Source: Mesorhizobium sp. GbtcB19 (GTDB taxonomy: Bacteria > Pseudomonadota > Alphaproteobacteria > Rhizobiales > Rhizobiaceae). Taken from it: a stretch of 64,000 nucleotides of DNA. The DNA lies in NCBI RefSeq assembly GCF_019091085.1, contig NZ_JAGXJY010000003.1, positions 430,571 to 494,570 of the forward strand, read 5' to 3'. The position numbers were made by a program, and so were the translations under genes. Below, piece by piece: positions 46,772-56,089 of this stretch; the first letter of the stretch is position 1, and every line of letters starts with the position of its first letter. The notes beneath the pieces were generated by a model, which saw nothing but the letters and a program-made list of their open reading frames with translations, did no database searches and had not been told where the DNA came from.

Positions 46772-46799
46772 AAAATGCTGGCCGTTCGGCCAGCATTTT
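46772..46799. terminator. Strong bidirectional terminator after the sugar-acid dehydratase
   Basis: AAAATGCTGGCC and GGCCAGCATTTT pair perfectly over 12 bp with a GTTC loop. The A-run and T-run on the two sides make it usable in both directions: for the dehydratase on the plus strand and for the small gene at 46884-46979 on the minus strand. Confidence 0.85.
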
Positions 46800-46883
46800 C
46801 AGGTATCGATTAATGAGATTGTCGCGGCAGGCTGCGCGCCGGCTATTTTGATGGTCTGCGGGCGGCTTCCTGCAGAATCCGAC

Positions 46884-46979
46884 TTAGGTCGGCGGCGCGC
46901 CTGAGGACGGAGCGATAGCCGTGACAGCGGACAACCGCCCCACCTTTCGAATGACCGGTGCCTGATACAGCTTCTTCAT
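46884..46979 (-). CDS. 31-residue peptide with a lasso-peptide-type leader
   Basis: ATG 46979 is preceded by GGGGGAAG at ideal distance and the frame ends in TAA at 46884. The peptide begins MKKLYQAPVIRKVGRLSAVT. It fits the lasso leader pattern Y-x2-P-x-(L/I)-x3-G-x5-T exactly, with Y5, P8, I10, G14 and T20. Cleavage after T20-A21 would leave IAPSSGAPPT, which has no Asp/Glu at positions 7-9 for a macrolactam ring, so it is not a normal lasso core. No lasso cyclase, protease or RRE gene is in the window. It may be an orphan leader-bearing peptide or a decayed precursor. Coding is well supported; function is open. Confidence 0.65.
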   Translation of the reverse strand: MKKLYQAPVIRKVGRLSAVTAIAPSSGAPPT

Positions 46980-47122
46980 AATGTCTTCCCCCGACAACCC
47001 TTGTTCGATCCGACTACCGAACCTGATTGTTGTGCAAACCGGTACGGTTTCAGCTTGCGATCAGTTTCCGGGATTTCTAGACGAAATCAAGAGGCTATTC
47101 ACAACCAGTCCGTGCGAGGCCG

Positions 47123-48634
47123 ATGACGCCGATGGCAGTGGCTGAATCCCGTCAGAAAGGGCTGCTCGACGTCGCCATCGTTGGTGCTGGCATGGCCGGC
47201 CTGTTCGTCGCGTGGCGTCTGCTCTGCGAGGCGCCGTTCACGCGGATCGTGGTCTTGGAGTCCACCAACCGCGTCGGTGGCCGTGCGTCGACGGTTTGCT
47301 TTCCGGGCGAGCCGGACTTCGCCATCGATCTCGGCGCCATGACGCTGTTGCCCGAACACCGGCTGCTGCGGAAGCTGTCCGCCGCCATGGGGGCGACCAT
47401 GTGCCATCCGGTCGTCGTCACGAAGGCCAATAGGCTGCATCTGCGCGGCAGGAGCCTCCCTTACGGCCAGATTTCGCGCTTTGCCCCGCGTCGTCTTTTT
47501 CCCTACCGGCTGTCGCGTCGCCTGCAGGCCAAGGGCCCGTCCCGGCTGCTGCGAAAGGCAGCCGCCGAAATTGTCCCGGGTTCCGAGACTTTCGGCAGCG
47601 ACGAATGGAACGGAGCGGCAGATCATATTTACCGCGGCCGCAAGCTGATCGACTGGTCAACCCGGGAGGTCCTGTCGACAGTGCTCGAGCCCGACGAGAT
47701 GGCTTTCGCGGAAGACGCCGTCGGATATTCGCTGCTGCTGCACGGGCCCAATGCCGCTGAGACGTTCAAGCTTGCGCTGGGCGAACTGAGTGGCGGGCGT
47801 TCCTACCTCTCGCCCGATGGCGGGTTCCAGCCGATCGCCGAGCGGATTGCCGCGCAGGTCGTCGCTCGTGGCGGAGCCGTCAAAACGAATCACACGGTCG
47901 TCTTGGCCGAACCGTCCCCGCAAGGTCTGGCATTGTCGGTCGCCGCCGAGAGCGGTTCCTTCGAGATTGAAGCCCGCAAGGTCGTGCTGGCTTTGCCGGC
48001 GCTGCCGCTGCAAGCGCTGGTCGACAACTCGCGATCGTTCGTCGGAAAGAGTGCTGTCGAGGACATTGCTCGCGCAAAACCCTGGCCGATGCTGGCGCTC
48101 GCCGTCTGCTATCCGGACGCCTGGTGGGAAAGACTGGGCATCGCAGGTGGCCATAGCGTCACTGACCTGCCGGCTCGCCAGATCTGGCATTTTGCCCGCA
48201 CGGCTGCCGGAAGCGGCCCGGTTCGCCGCGGGGTGGCCGTCGCCTATTGCGATGGCCCGTCCATCGGCTACTGGAAGCAATTGCTGCCGCAGCTCGACCC
48301 CCGCAGCGGCTTTGCATCACTGCCGGGAGGACATCCGGCGCTCGAGGCGTTCCACACGCAGATGCTGGAAGTCTGCCGGCCGCCGGGCACCCAGCCGAGA
48401 CCGATGGGCGGTTTCGCGCAGGACTGGGGCGCATCGGCCTATGGCGGCGCCTCTCATGTGTGGGACCGCGGCACCGACATCACGACCGTAGCCGAAGGCA
48501 TGCGGACGCTGGCGCCGAACCTTTATCTCTGTGGCGAGGCCTGGTCCAACAACCATGGTTGGATCGAGGGCGCTTTGGAGAGCGCCGAGGAACTTCTGCG
48601 GCAGGAGTTCGGCCTTGGAAATTGGCTTGCCTGA
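47123..48634 (+). CDS. FAD-dependent amine-oxidase-like flavoprotein
   Basis: A 503-residue flavoprotein of the NAD(P)-binding/monoamine oxidase group. The dinucleotide fingerprint VAIVGAGMAGLFVAWRLL lies at 17-34, the second FAD contact is NRVGGRAS and the C-terminal FAD motif is LYLCGEAWSNNHGWIEGALESAEELL. Such enzymes oxidise amines or amino acids. The active-site features that would set the substrate are not recognisable. ATG 47123 has GAGG upstream. It is divergent from the lasso-leader-like small gene, with 143 bases between the two starts; a functional link is possible but unproven. Confidence 0.82.
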   Translation: MTPMAVAESRQKGLLDVAIVGAGMAGLFVAWRLLCEAPFTRIVVLESTNRVGGRASTVCFPGEPDFAIDLGAMTLLPEHRLLRKLSAAMGATMCHPVVVTKANRLHLRGRSLPYGQISRFAPRRLFPYRLSRRLQAKGPSRLLRKAAAEIVPGSETFGSDEWNGAADHIYRGRKLIDWSTREVLSTVLEPDEMAFAEDAVGYSLLLHGPNAAETFKLALGELSGGRSYLSPDGGFQPIAERIAAQVVARGGAVKTNHTVVLAEPSPQGLALSVAAESGSFEIEARKVVLALPALPLQALVDNSRSFVGKSAVEDIARAKPWPMLALAVCYPDAWWERLGIAGGHSVTDLPARQIWHFARTAAGSGPVRRGVAVAYCDGPSIGYWKQLLPQLDPRSGFASLPGGHPALEAFHTQMLEVCRPPGTQPRPMGGFAQDWGASAYGGASHVWDRGTDITTVAEGMRTLAPNLYLCGEAWSNNHGWIEGALESAEELLRQEFGLGNWLA

Positions 48635-48712
48635 GACCAGGCCTGCAAGAGGACCGTGCAAAGCCGTCTGTGGCTCCCATATGAATGAGGGTATCGGATC
48701 GAAAGGACCATC

Positions 48713-49111
48713 GTGGCGAAACGGCGTTCTTCCCTCGGCTTCCTCGGCATGTTCGGCCGCTCCAGCGATCTGCGCCAGCTCGACGACGCCTTGCGCAAGG
48801 CCGACCTGCATCCGGCCCTGGTGCCAGAAGGCGTGAAACTCACCATCGTCAACCTGATGAATGACCGCTGGCCCAACGAACCGCCGGCCGATGCCTACAC
48901 ATCCGTGGCGCAACTCTGCGGCTATTGCGTCGCCGGGCCGGACGTGTTCGAGCAGGCCAACGGCCGGGAGCGGACGCTAGAGGTCGAGCGCCGCATCGAG
49001 GCGGCGCTCGAAGCCGGCGACAGTTTCGACGCGCAGATCGTGCTGATGACGCTGCACGCCAAGCTGATCAACGCCGAGGTGGTTGAACGCTACGGGCTGA
49101 CCGCTGAGTGA
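48713..49111 (+). CDS. hypothetical protein
   Basis: A 132-residue soluble protein. The start is GTG 48713 with AAGGA seven bases upstream; no in-frame ATG precedes it. The N-terminus is basic (MAKRRSSLGFLGMFGRSS), followed by an acidic helical region with segments LRQLDDALRKADLHPALVP and TLEVERRIEAALEAGDSFDAQIVLM. No signal peptide or membrane helix. I do not recognise the family. It lies 78 bases after the flavoprotein gene in the same direction. Confidence 0.6.
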   Translation: MAKRRSSLGFLGMFGRSSDLRQLDDALRKADLHPALVPEGVKLTIVNLMNDRWPNEPPADAYTSVAQLCGYCVAGPDVFEQANGRERTLEVERRIEAALEAGDSFDAQIVLMTLHAKLINAEVVERYGLTAE

Positions 49112-49286
49112 CTTGGGTAGGGCGCGTTGAGATTCCGGTCAGGCCGAGTCGGAGTCGAAGACGGGCGCGAAGCGACCAAACAAGGTGTTTTTCGAGAACC
49201 GGAGCGGAGCGTACTTAAGTACGTGAGCACCGGAAGCGCAGAAAAATATCGTTTGCAGACCGGCCTCACCGGAATATCGATGCGTC

Positions 49287-50876
49287 CTAGCCGCCCATGC
49301 CGCTGCGCGGCAGCTTGATCATCTCGCCGAAGCGGGCGCGCAATTTGTCGTCGAGGATACGCGACACATGCCGCGGGAACCGCTCGGCAAGCACGCGTTT
49401 CTTCTCCGCGATTGCCCGCGACAGGATGTCGGGCCGGCCCTTTTCGTTCCATTCCTTGGGCGAGAAACGGTCGCCGACGGCGGGGTAGAAATACTCGGTC
49501 TGCATCAGCTTCAGCGTCTGATCGTTGCCGAGATAGTGTCCGGGACCCTTCATGCAGACATCGGCGATTGTGTCGATCGACAGCGCCTCGTCGGTCACCT
49601 CGATGCCGCGCACGCAGCGCAGGCAGTGACCGAGCATGTCGTTGTCGATGATCAGGCTTTCGAGGCAGAAGCCAAGCAGCGAGGCATGCATGCCGGCTGA
49701 TTCATAGACGAGATTGAGGCCCGCAAGACCGGCCATCACGTCGGTGATGCCTTTTTCATAGCCGGACTGGATGTCGGGCAGCTTCGAATCCGTCATGCCG
49801 GCGGCCGAACCGCCCGGCAGGTCGTAATATTGCGCCATCTGCGCGCAGGCCGCGGTCAGCACAGCCTGCTCGGCCGAACCGCCGGACATGGCGCCGGTCC
49901 TGAGATCGGAAACGAAGGGCCAGGTGCCGAAGATCGCCGGATGCCCGGGCTTGATGGTGTTGACATAGACCAGGCCCATCAGCACTTCCGCCACCGCCTG
50001 CACGACGGCGCCGGCGATCGCGGCGGGCGCCGTGGCGCCGGCCTGGCCGGCCGACAGAAGCAGGATCGGGATGCCGCCCTCGACGCAGGCTTCGAGCACG
50101 CCGCAGGCGTCCTCGGCGAATTTCATCGGCGGCACGACGAAGCAGTTCGAGTTCGACACGAACGGCCGCGCCCTGAAATTCTCCTCGCCGCCGGCGATCG
50201 CATAGAGCATTTCCAGCGCCGGCTTGACGTTTTCGCGCACCGTGAAGGAGGTGCCGACATGCTTGGAGGTCCCCATCACGCAGGCATAGAGCGTGTTGAA
50301 ATCCATATCGAGCGGATCGGGGATGTCGCGCGGCACCATGGTGCGCTGGAAGAAATGGATGTTGTCCAGCCCGTCGACGAGGCGGGCGGCATCATAGAGA
50401 TCCTGCAACAGCGATTCGCGATATTCGCGCTTCTCGACGTCGACCAGATGCACCGCCGCGCCCGCCGTGCCGTAATGCACGCGTTTGCCCTGGATCAGCA
50501 TGTCGTGCTTCGGATCCTGGCCGTACAGGGTGAAATTGCGGGCCGCATTCTTGATCGTGTCCAGCACGAGCGCGCGCGGCAGCCGGATGCGGCCGTCGTC
50601 GCCATAGGTGCCGCCGACCCGGGTCAATGCTTCGACGCAGGACGGGATGGCGTTGGCGAAGCCGACGGTCTCCAGCAGCGTCAGCACCGCTTCGTGGATG
50701 CGTTCCTTGTCGTTCTGGCTCAATGGGCCATAGCTGCCGCCTTCAAGCCCCGCCCGCACCGGACGGATGTCGTCGGCCAAAGGCGCCGCCCGCATCGCGC
50801 GGCGCGCTTCGCGCCCCCCGGAACGCCGCGAACGCTGGTCCGACGACGCTTCCTGCTTCTCGAGAGCCACTGACAT
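49287..50876 (-). CDS. MttB-family (non-pyrrolysine) trimethylamine/betaine methyltransferase
   Basis: A 529-residue COG5598 protein. Segments such as FQRTMVPRDI, PFVSNSNCFVVPPMKFAE, GHPAIFGTWPFVSDLRTGAMSGGSAEQAV and MTDSKLPDIQSGYEKG are typical. There is no in-frame amber codon, so it belongs to the non-Pyl group. That group includes glycine-betaine:corrinoid methyltransferase and transfers a methyl from a quaternary amine to a corrinoid protein. No corrinoid protein or activase gene is nearby. ATG 50876 has GGTGGAG upstream. The MocR-type regulator gene lies directly before it on the same strand. Confidence 0.87.
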   Translation of the reverse strand: MSVALEKQEASSDQRSRRSGGREARRAMRAAPLADDIRPVRAGLEGGSYGPLSQNDKERIHEAVLTLLETVGFANAIPSCVEALTRVGGTYGDDGRIRLPRALVLDTIKNAARNFTLYGQDPKHDMLIQGKRVHYGTAGAAVHLVDVEKREYRESLLQDLYDAARLVDGLDNIHFFQRTMVPRDIPDPLDMDFNTLYACVMGTSKHVGTSFTVRENVKPALEMLYAIAGGEENFRARPFVSNSNCFVVPPMKFAEDACGVLEACVEGGIPILLLSAGQAGATAPAAIAGAVVQAVAEVLMGLVYVNTIKPGHPAIFGTWPFVSDLRTGAMSGGSAEQAVLTAACAQMAQYYDLPGGSAAGMTDSKLPDIQSGYEKGITDVMAGLAGLNLVYESAGMHASLLGFCLESLIIDNDMLGHCLRCVRGIEVTDEALSIDTIADVCMKGPGHYLGNDQTLKLMQTEYFYPAVGDRFSPKEWNEKGRPDILSRAIAEKKRVLAERFPRHVSRILDDKLRARFGEMIKLPRSGMGG

Positions 50877-51050
50877 GGAAGCACTCCACCTTTGTCTTTA
50901 TCTGCGAGGCGGGACGCGGCGGTTGGTCCACCATCGGCCTGCTTCGTCCCCTTCTGGCCCCGACTATGCCGCTGACATTGGCACAGCCTATGGGCCAGCC
51001 AATGCCGTCGAATATGCCAGAATGCTAAAGTGGCGGGAGCGGCGCCAAAC

Positions 51051-51081
51051 AAAAAGAGCCGGCGCGGAGCCGGCTCTTTTT
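51051..51081. terminator. Intrinsic terminator between the MocR gene and mttB
   Basis: AAAAAGAGCCGGC and GCCGGCTCTTTTT pair perfectly over 13 bp with a GCGGA loop. It follows the MocR gene on the minus strand, so mttB needs its own promoter in 50877-51050. Confidence 0.85.
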
Positions 51082-51092
51082 ATCTGTGGCGG

Positions 51093-52586
51093 TCAGGCGG
51101 CCGCCGGCCTGCGACCGGCGGCGGTGGCGAGTTCGCGGATGCCCGGCTCGATATGCTGCAGCGAGATCGAGGAGATGCCCAAACGCATGAAACGAGAGGG
51201 CTTTTCGCTGCGGTCGAAGAACCGGTCGCCGGGTTCGATGATGACGCTGCGCGAAGCGGCCGCCTCGGCGAGCCCGCGTGAATCGGTGCCGCGCGGCCCT
51301 TCCAGCCAGAGCGATGTGCCGCCCGCCGAGTCGGTCGAGCGCCACTCTGGCAGGAAAGCGGAAATCGCATGGACCAGACGCTTGCGCCGCTCGTCGAAGG
51401 CGGCGGAAAGCCTGCGCACAAGCGCCTCGTGGTGGCCCAACGATAGGAACAGCGCGACGGCGCGCTGGTTGTTCGCCGGCGGATGCCTGAGCATGAAGCG
51501 GCGCAGCGCGCGAAGCTCAGCGATCAACCCGGCCGAGGCGACGATGTAGCCAAGCCTGAGACCCGGAGCCAGCGTCTTCGACATCGAGCCGACATAGACG
51601 ACACGGCCCGAACGATCGAGGCTCTTCAGCGCCTGCTGCGGCGCCTCGTCGAGCAACTGGCTGTCATAGCCGTCCTCGATGATGATCTGGTTGTTGCGGT
51701 TGGCGCGCGCCAGGAGGTCCTGCCGCCGCTCCGCCGACAGCGGCACCATGGTCGGGCAGTGGTGGCTGGGTGTGACGAAGACGAAGCCGGAATCGCTGGG
51801 GATAGAGGACGTTACGATACCGGACTGATCGACCGGAACCGGCTGGATATCGGCGCCGGCGAGCCGGAAGATCGAGCGGGCATCGGGATAGCCCGGGTCT
51901 TCCATCGCCACCTTCGAACCCTTGGTCATCAAGAGCGACGCGAGCATGTAGAGCGCGTTCTGCGCGCCCAGCGTCACGATGATCTCGTCCGGATTGGCGA
52001 AGATGCCGCGGCGCGGCAGAAGCCTGGCCTGGATCTGCTCGATCAGTAGCGGATCGTCGCGGTCGACCATGTCGGACGCCCAGTTGCGGATTTCCAGCAC
52101 GGCCAGCGCCATGCGGTTGCACTCGCGCCATTCCGCGGTCGGGAACAGCGCCGGATCGAACTGGCCGTAGACGAACGGGTAGGAGGACTTGATCCAGTTG
52201 TCGTGCTTGGCCGGCGGCGGCATGTCGCTGGCGGCGATCTGCCGGCGCGCCTTCCAGTCGATCTCGTTCTGCTGGTCTGGCGCCTTCTGGTGCGGCTTGG
52301 CGGGAGTGGCCAGCACGTCCGGGTTGACGAAATGGCCGCGCCGCTCGCGCGCCACGAGAAAACCCTGGTCGACCAGCTGCTGGAAGGCAAGCACCACCGT
52401 GCCGCGGGCAACCCCAAGTTTTTCCGCCAGAATCCGGCAGGACGGCAGCGGCATCGAAGCGGCGATTTGTCGGTCGAGAATGGCTGCGACGATCGCCTGG
52501 CGAATCTGCGCCTGCAGGGTTTGGCCGGATTCGGCCGAAATCCGGAACAGGCCGGACCATATGGCCGTGTCATTGCGCTGTGGCAT
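51093..52586 (-). CDS. MocR-type GntR-aminotransferase fusion regulator
   Basis: A 497-residue fusion. The N-terminal GntR winged helix (about 15-85) includes RILAEKLGVARGTVVLAFQQLVDQGFL. The C-terminal fold-type-I aminotransferase domain (about 130-490) has the PLP lysine in GSMSKTLAPGLRLGYI. PdxR and TauR are well-known members and respond to PLP adducts with amino compounds. Its gene lies upstream of the mttB-family gene in the same orientation, separated by a terminator. It probably controls that methyltransferase in response to an amine (inference). ATG 52586 was chosen. Confidence 0.92.
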   Translation of the reverse strand: MPQRNDTAIWSGLFRISAESGQTLQAQIRQAIVAAILDRQIAASMPLPSCRILAEKLGVARGTVVLAFQQLVDQGFLVARERRGHFVNPDVLATPAKPHQKAPDQQNEIDWKARRQIAASDMPPPAKHDNWIKSSYPFVYGQFDPALFPTAEWRECNRMALAVLEIRNWASDMVDRDDPLLIEQIQARLLPRRGIFANPDEIIVTLGAQNALYMLASLLMTKGSKVAMEDPGYPDARSIFRLAGADIQPVPVDQSGIVTSSIPSDSGFVFVTPSHHCPTMVPLSAERRQDLLARANRNNQIIIEDGYDSQLLDEAPQQALKSLDRSGRVVYVGSMSKTLAPGLRLGYIVASAGLIAELRALRRFMLRHPPANNQRAVALFLSLGHHEALVRRLSAAFDERRKRLVHAISAFLPEWRSTDSAGGTSLWLEGPRGTDSRGLAEAAASRSVIIEPGDRFFDRSEKPSRFMRLGISSISLQHIEPGIRELATAAGRRPAAA

Positions 52587-53016
52587 GGGAAATCTTCCTC
52601 GGATGGCCAGCTGTTTTCACTTGGCTGGACCAGTGGAGTGTATGGGTGGCATAAGGGGTTGCGCCAATCAATTTTTCTGATCGCTGGGATTTATGCCAGT
52701 GATCTATCAAGCGCGACGCGCAGCGTCGTCGCCGCGCGACTAGGCGCGATGCGCAGCATCGTCGCCCCACATGCACCGCGTCGTTGGAGTACCCCAAAAG
52801 TCGCAATGCGACGGCATCGTCGCCCCGCGGTGCGGCCCCCCCCGCGACGAGATCCTCGCGTCCTCACCATCCAACACCACCCCTCATCAAAGCGTGATGC
52901 AGTGCGGCAAAGCCGCGCTTGAATGAAATGGAAATCGGCTAGATAGAGTGTTGGCGACACGCGCCGGAAACATCCGGCCTGTTAAAATGGTCTAAAAACC
53001 CGCCAGGAGCCCGCCA
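52587..53016. other. Intergenic region between the MocR gene and pgi
   Basis: No convincing gene is seen in these 430 bases. It holds three imperfect repeats of a GCGCGATGCGCAGCATCGTCGCC-like unit in 52708-52824, a run of C around 52840, and the ribosome site of pgi (AGGAG at 53005-53009). Promoters for the MocR gene and pgi presumably lie here. Confidence 0.5.
52708..52826. repeat. Cluster of three short palindromic repeats
   Basis: Units begin at about 52711 (GCGCGACGCGCAGCGTCGTCGCC), 52744 (GCGCGATGCGCAGCATCGTCGCC) and 52801 (TCGCAATGCGACGGCATCGTCGCC). Each can fold into a small hairpin. The first two differ by compensating C/T changes on both arms, so the stem is preserved. Confidence 0.65.
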
Positions 53017-54660
53017 GTGGACCAGTCTTCTTTCGACAAGCAACTTGCTGCGTTGCGTGATCAACGCGCGGCGGCCAAGGGCTCGATGCGCGAGGCCTTC
53101 GCCGCCGATCCCAAACGCTTCGAGACATTTTCCGCCACCGATGGCGATCTTCTGCTCGACTGGTCGAAATGCGCGGTCGACGCAAACACGATGGCGATGC
53201 TGGAGAAGCTCGCCGGCGCCGCCGATCTCGATGGCCGCCGCGCCGCGATGTTCGAAGGCAAGAAGATCAACATCACCGAGAACCGCGCCGTGCTGCACAC
53301 CGCGCTGCGCAACCTGACGGGAAAAAGCGTCATCGTCGATGGCCAGGACACCAAGGCCGACGTGATTGCCGTGCTCGACGCCATGGGCGCCTTCGCCGAC
53401 GCCATCCGCTCCGGCAAGGCGGCCGGCGCCACCGGCAAGAAGATCACCGACATCGTCAACATCGGCATCGGCGGCTCGGACCTCGGCCCGGCGATGGTGA
53501 CGCTGGCGCTCGCGCCCTATCATGACGGGCCGCGCGCGCATTACGTCTCGAATGTCGACGGCGCGCATATCCATGACACGCTGAAGGGCCTGTCGGCGGA
53601 AACGACGTTGTTCATCATTGCCTCCAAGACCTTCACCACGGTCGAGACGATGACGAATGCGCAGACGGCGCGCGACTGGGTGCAGAAGGCGCTTGGCAAG
53701 GACGCGGTCGGCAAGCATTTCGCCGCCGTCTCGACCGCCCTCGACCTGGTGGCGAAGTTCGGCATCGAACGGGACCGCGTCTTCGGCTTCTGGGACTGGG
53801 TCGGCGGCCGCTACTCGGTGTGGAGCGCCATCGGCCTGCCGGTGATGATTTCCGTCGGCCCGCGCAACTTCCGCGCCTTCCTCGACGGCGCGCATGAGAT
53901 GGACGAGCATTTCCGCACCGCGCCGCTGCAGAGGAACCTGCCGGCATTGCTCGGCTTGATCGGCTGGTGGCACCGGGTCGTCTGCAAATATCCGGCTCGC
54001 GCCGTCATCCCCTACGACCAGCGTCTGTCGCGCCTGCCGGCCTATCTGCAGCAGCTCGACATGGAATCGAACGGCAAGAGCGTGACGCTGGACGGCACCG
54101 CCGTCGCCACGCCCACCGGTCCGCTGGTCTGGGGCGAGCCCGGCACGAACGGCCAGCATGCCTTCTTCCAGCTTCTGCACCAGGGCACCGACTTCATCCC
54201 GGTCGAGTTCCTCGCCGCCGCTGTCGGCCACGAGCCGGAGCTGAAGCATCAGCACGACCTTCTGCTCGCCAATTGCCTGGCGCAGTCGGAAGCCTTCATG
54301 AAGGGCCGCACGCTGGAGGAAGCACGTGCGCAGATGCTGGCCAAGGGCATGAACCCGGCCGAGGTCGACCGCATCGCGCCGCACCGCGTCTTCTCAGGCA
54401 ACCGCCCTTCGCTGACCATCCTCTACCGCAAGCTCGATCCGCGTACATTGGGTCGGCTTATCGCGCTTTATGAACATCGCGTCTTCGTCGAAGGCACGCT
54501 GTTCAACATCAATTCCTTCGACCAATGGGGTGTTGAGTTGGGTAAGGAATTGGCGACAGGACTGCTGCCTGTCGTTGAGGGCAAGGAGACTGCCGCAAAA
54601 CGCGACGCCTCGACTGCCGGTCTGGTGGGACACATCCACCACTTGCGCGGTTCGGAGTAA
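53017..54660 (+). CDS. pgi: glucose-6-phosphate isomerase
   Basis: A 547-residue phosphoglucose isomerase of the usual length that interconverts glucose-6-phosphate and fructose-6-phosphate. Motifs include [13 protein letters not shown] near 148, the second PGI signature region [23 protein letters not shown] (catalytic Glu and His) and RVFSGNRPS toward the end. The start is GTG 53017 with AGGAG 7 bases upstream. A HAD phosphatase gene follows 5 bases after its stop and is likely co-expressed. Confidence 0.97.
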   Translation: MDQSSFDKQLAALRDQRAAAKGSMREAFAADPKRFETFSATDGDLLLDWSKCAVDANTMAMLEKLAGAADLDGRRAAMFEGKKINITENRAVLHTALRNLTGKSVIVDGQDTKADVIAVLDAMGAFADAIRSGKAAGATGKKITDIVNIGIGGSDLGPAMVTLALAPYHDGPRAHYVSNVDGAHIHDTLKGLSAETTLFIIASKTFTTVETMTNAQTARDWVQKALGKDAVGKHFAAVSTALDLVAKFGIERDRVFGFWDWVGGRYSVWSAIGLPVMISVGPRNFRAFLDGAHEMDEHFRTAPLQRNLPALLGLIGWWHRVVCKYPARAVIPYDQRLSRLPAYLQQLDMESNGKSVTLDGTAVATPTGPLVWGEPGTNGQHAFFQLLHQGTDFIPVEFLAAAVGHEPELKHQHDLLLANCLAQSEAFMKGRTLEEARAQMLAKGMNPAEVDRIAPHRVFSGNRPSLTILYRKLDPRTLGRLIALYEHRVFVEGTLFNINSFDQWGVELGKELATGLLPVVEGKETAAKRDASTAGLVGHIHHLRGSE

Positions 54661-54665
54661 AAGGA

Positions 54666-55391
54666 TTGGCAGACATCAAGGGAATTCTCTTCGACAAGGA
54701 CGGGACGCTTGTCGATTTCAACGCAACCTGGCTCGGCATCGCCGATTTCATGGCCATGGACGCCGCCGAGGGCGACCGCTGGAAGGCCGACAGGCTGCTC
54801 GCCGCAGCCGGCTTCGATTTCGCCAGCAAGCGCTTCAAGCCCGATTCGATCTTCGCGTCCGGCTCGAACATGGATGTCGTCGAGCTCTGGTTCCCGCGCC
54901 TGTCCAACGAGGACCAGCTGCTCGCCGTCTCCCGCTTCAACGAGATCACCTCGGTTCAGGGCTCGTCGATGGCGGTGGCGCTTCCCGGCGTCATCGATTC
55001 GCTGCGCACGCTGCACAAGCGCGCCTATCGCATGGGCGTCGCCACCAATGATTCCACCAGCGGCGCCGAGAAGACGCTCGCCACGCTCGGTGTCGCGCAG
55101 CTCTTCGACGCCGCCTTCGGCTATGATGCGGTGGCCAATCCGAAGCCGGCGCCGGACACGGTCGTCGCCTTCTGCGACCTGACCGGGCTGAGGCCCGGCG
55201 AGATCGCCATGGTCGGCGACAACCGCCACGACCTCGAAATGGCGCGAGCCGGCGGCTGCGGCCTAGCGGTAGGCGTGCTGTCCGGCACAGGCACGCGCGA
55301 CTCGCTGGCGCCGATGGCGGACATCATCCTGGATTCGGTCGCCGACCTGCCGGATTTTCTCGCCGCGCGCATGAGCGTGCCGGCGGGCTGA
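54666..55391 (+). CDS. HAD-superfamily hydrolase, phosphoglycolate-phosphatase-like
   Basis: A 241-residue HAD phosphatase. Motif I is FDKDGTLVDF (D10, D12), motif II ATNDST, and motif IV VGDNRHDLEMARAGG. An alpha-helical cap domain (about 20-95) marks subfamily I. The closest feel is to Gph-like phosphatases, but the substrate is not fixed. No ATG exists at the right position; TTG 54666 lies directly after AAAAGGA, so the spacing is unusually tight and the exact start is uncertain. It is almost contiguous with pgi and converges with a methyltransferase gene with no gap. Confidence 0.85.
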   Translation: MADIKGILFDKDGTLVDFNATWLGIADFMAMDAAEGDRWKADRLLAAAGFDFASKRFKPDSIFASGSNMDVVELWFPRLSNEDQLLAVSRFNEITSVQGSSMAVALPGVIDSLRTLHKRAYRMGVATNDSTSGAEKTLATLGVAQLFDAAFGYDAVANPKPAPDTVVAFCDLTGLRPGEIAMVGDNRHDLEMARAGGCGLAVGVLSGTGTRDSLAPMADIILDSVADLPDFLAARMSVPAG

Positions 55392-56072
55392 TCAGCCTTC
55401 CGCGACAAAGGCGAACACCGCGCTTGGCTTCGGCTCGCCGCCGCCGTTTCCGCCGACATCCGGCACCTGATATTCGCCGAGCAGGGAAAGCCGCGACCGG
55501 GGCAGCCAGGCGCGGCCGGGGTCGCCGACCAGCACGTCGATGCCGTCGGCGAGGCAGCGGTCGAGGAATGGCACCATCCGCTGGCCCACGTCCTGGGCGT
55601 AGAAGACATCGCCGGCGAGCACCAGGTCGACCGCCGGTGGCGGACCGGCGGTGACGTCCTCGTCGCATATCTGGATCGCGACCTCACTGGCTTCCGCGTT
55701 GAGGCGTAGCGCCGCGAGGCCGTTGCGGTCGATCTCCGCCGCGATCACCGCACGCGCTCCGGCTTTCAGCGCGGCGATGCCGACCAGCCCCGAGCCGGCG
55801 CCGAGATCGAGCACCCGCTTGCCGGCCACGATCGACGGACGCTCGAGGATATAGCGGGCCAGCACAGCGCCGCCGGCCCAGGCATAGGCCCAGTAGGGCG
55901 GCTGTGGCTCAGGGCCGCTTTCGTCGCTGTCGCCGTCCGGTTCGAGCAGCCGTCGCAGCCCGCTGCCGGGATGCGCCAGATAGAGCCTGATCTCCGGCAG
56001 CGATGGCACCGGCGTCAGCCGCATGTTTGCCCGGATGAATTCCACCGGATCGAGCCGCTCCCGCTCCCGCAT
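55392..56072 (-). CDS. METTL20/ETF-beta-lysine-methyltransferase-like protein
   Basis: A 226-residue class I methyltransferase. It starts with EFIRANMRLTPVP, and the family-typical PPYWAYAWAGG precedes SAM motif I VLDLGAGSGLVGIAALKAG. This arrangement resembles METTL20 and its known bacterial counterparts, which methylate lysines of electron transfer flavoprotein beta. ATG 56072 was chosen because the conserved region begins 9 residues later. TTG 56093, overlapping the upstream stop (TTGA), is an alternative. Lying directly behind an acyl-CoA ligase gene, it fits a fatty-acid-oxidation context. Confidence 0.78.
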   Translation of the reverse strand: MRERERLDPVEFIRANMRLTPVPSLPEIRLYLAHPGSGLRRLLEPDGDSDESGPEPQPPYWAYAWAGGAVLARYILERPSIVAGKRVLDLGAGSGLVGIAALKAGARAVIAAEIDRNGLAALRLNAEASEVAIQICDEDVTAGPPPAVDLVLAGDVFYAQDVGQRMVPFLDRCLADGIDVLVGDPGRAWLPRSRLSLLGEYQVPDVGGNGGGEPKPSAVFAFVAEG

Positions 56073-56089
56073 CGCCTCGGAAGGTTCGT

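Noticed and set aside
49287..50876. Pyrrolysine-containing MttB
   Set aside because: The frame is uninterrupted with no amber codon, and no pyl genes are seen.
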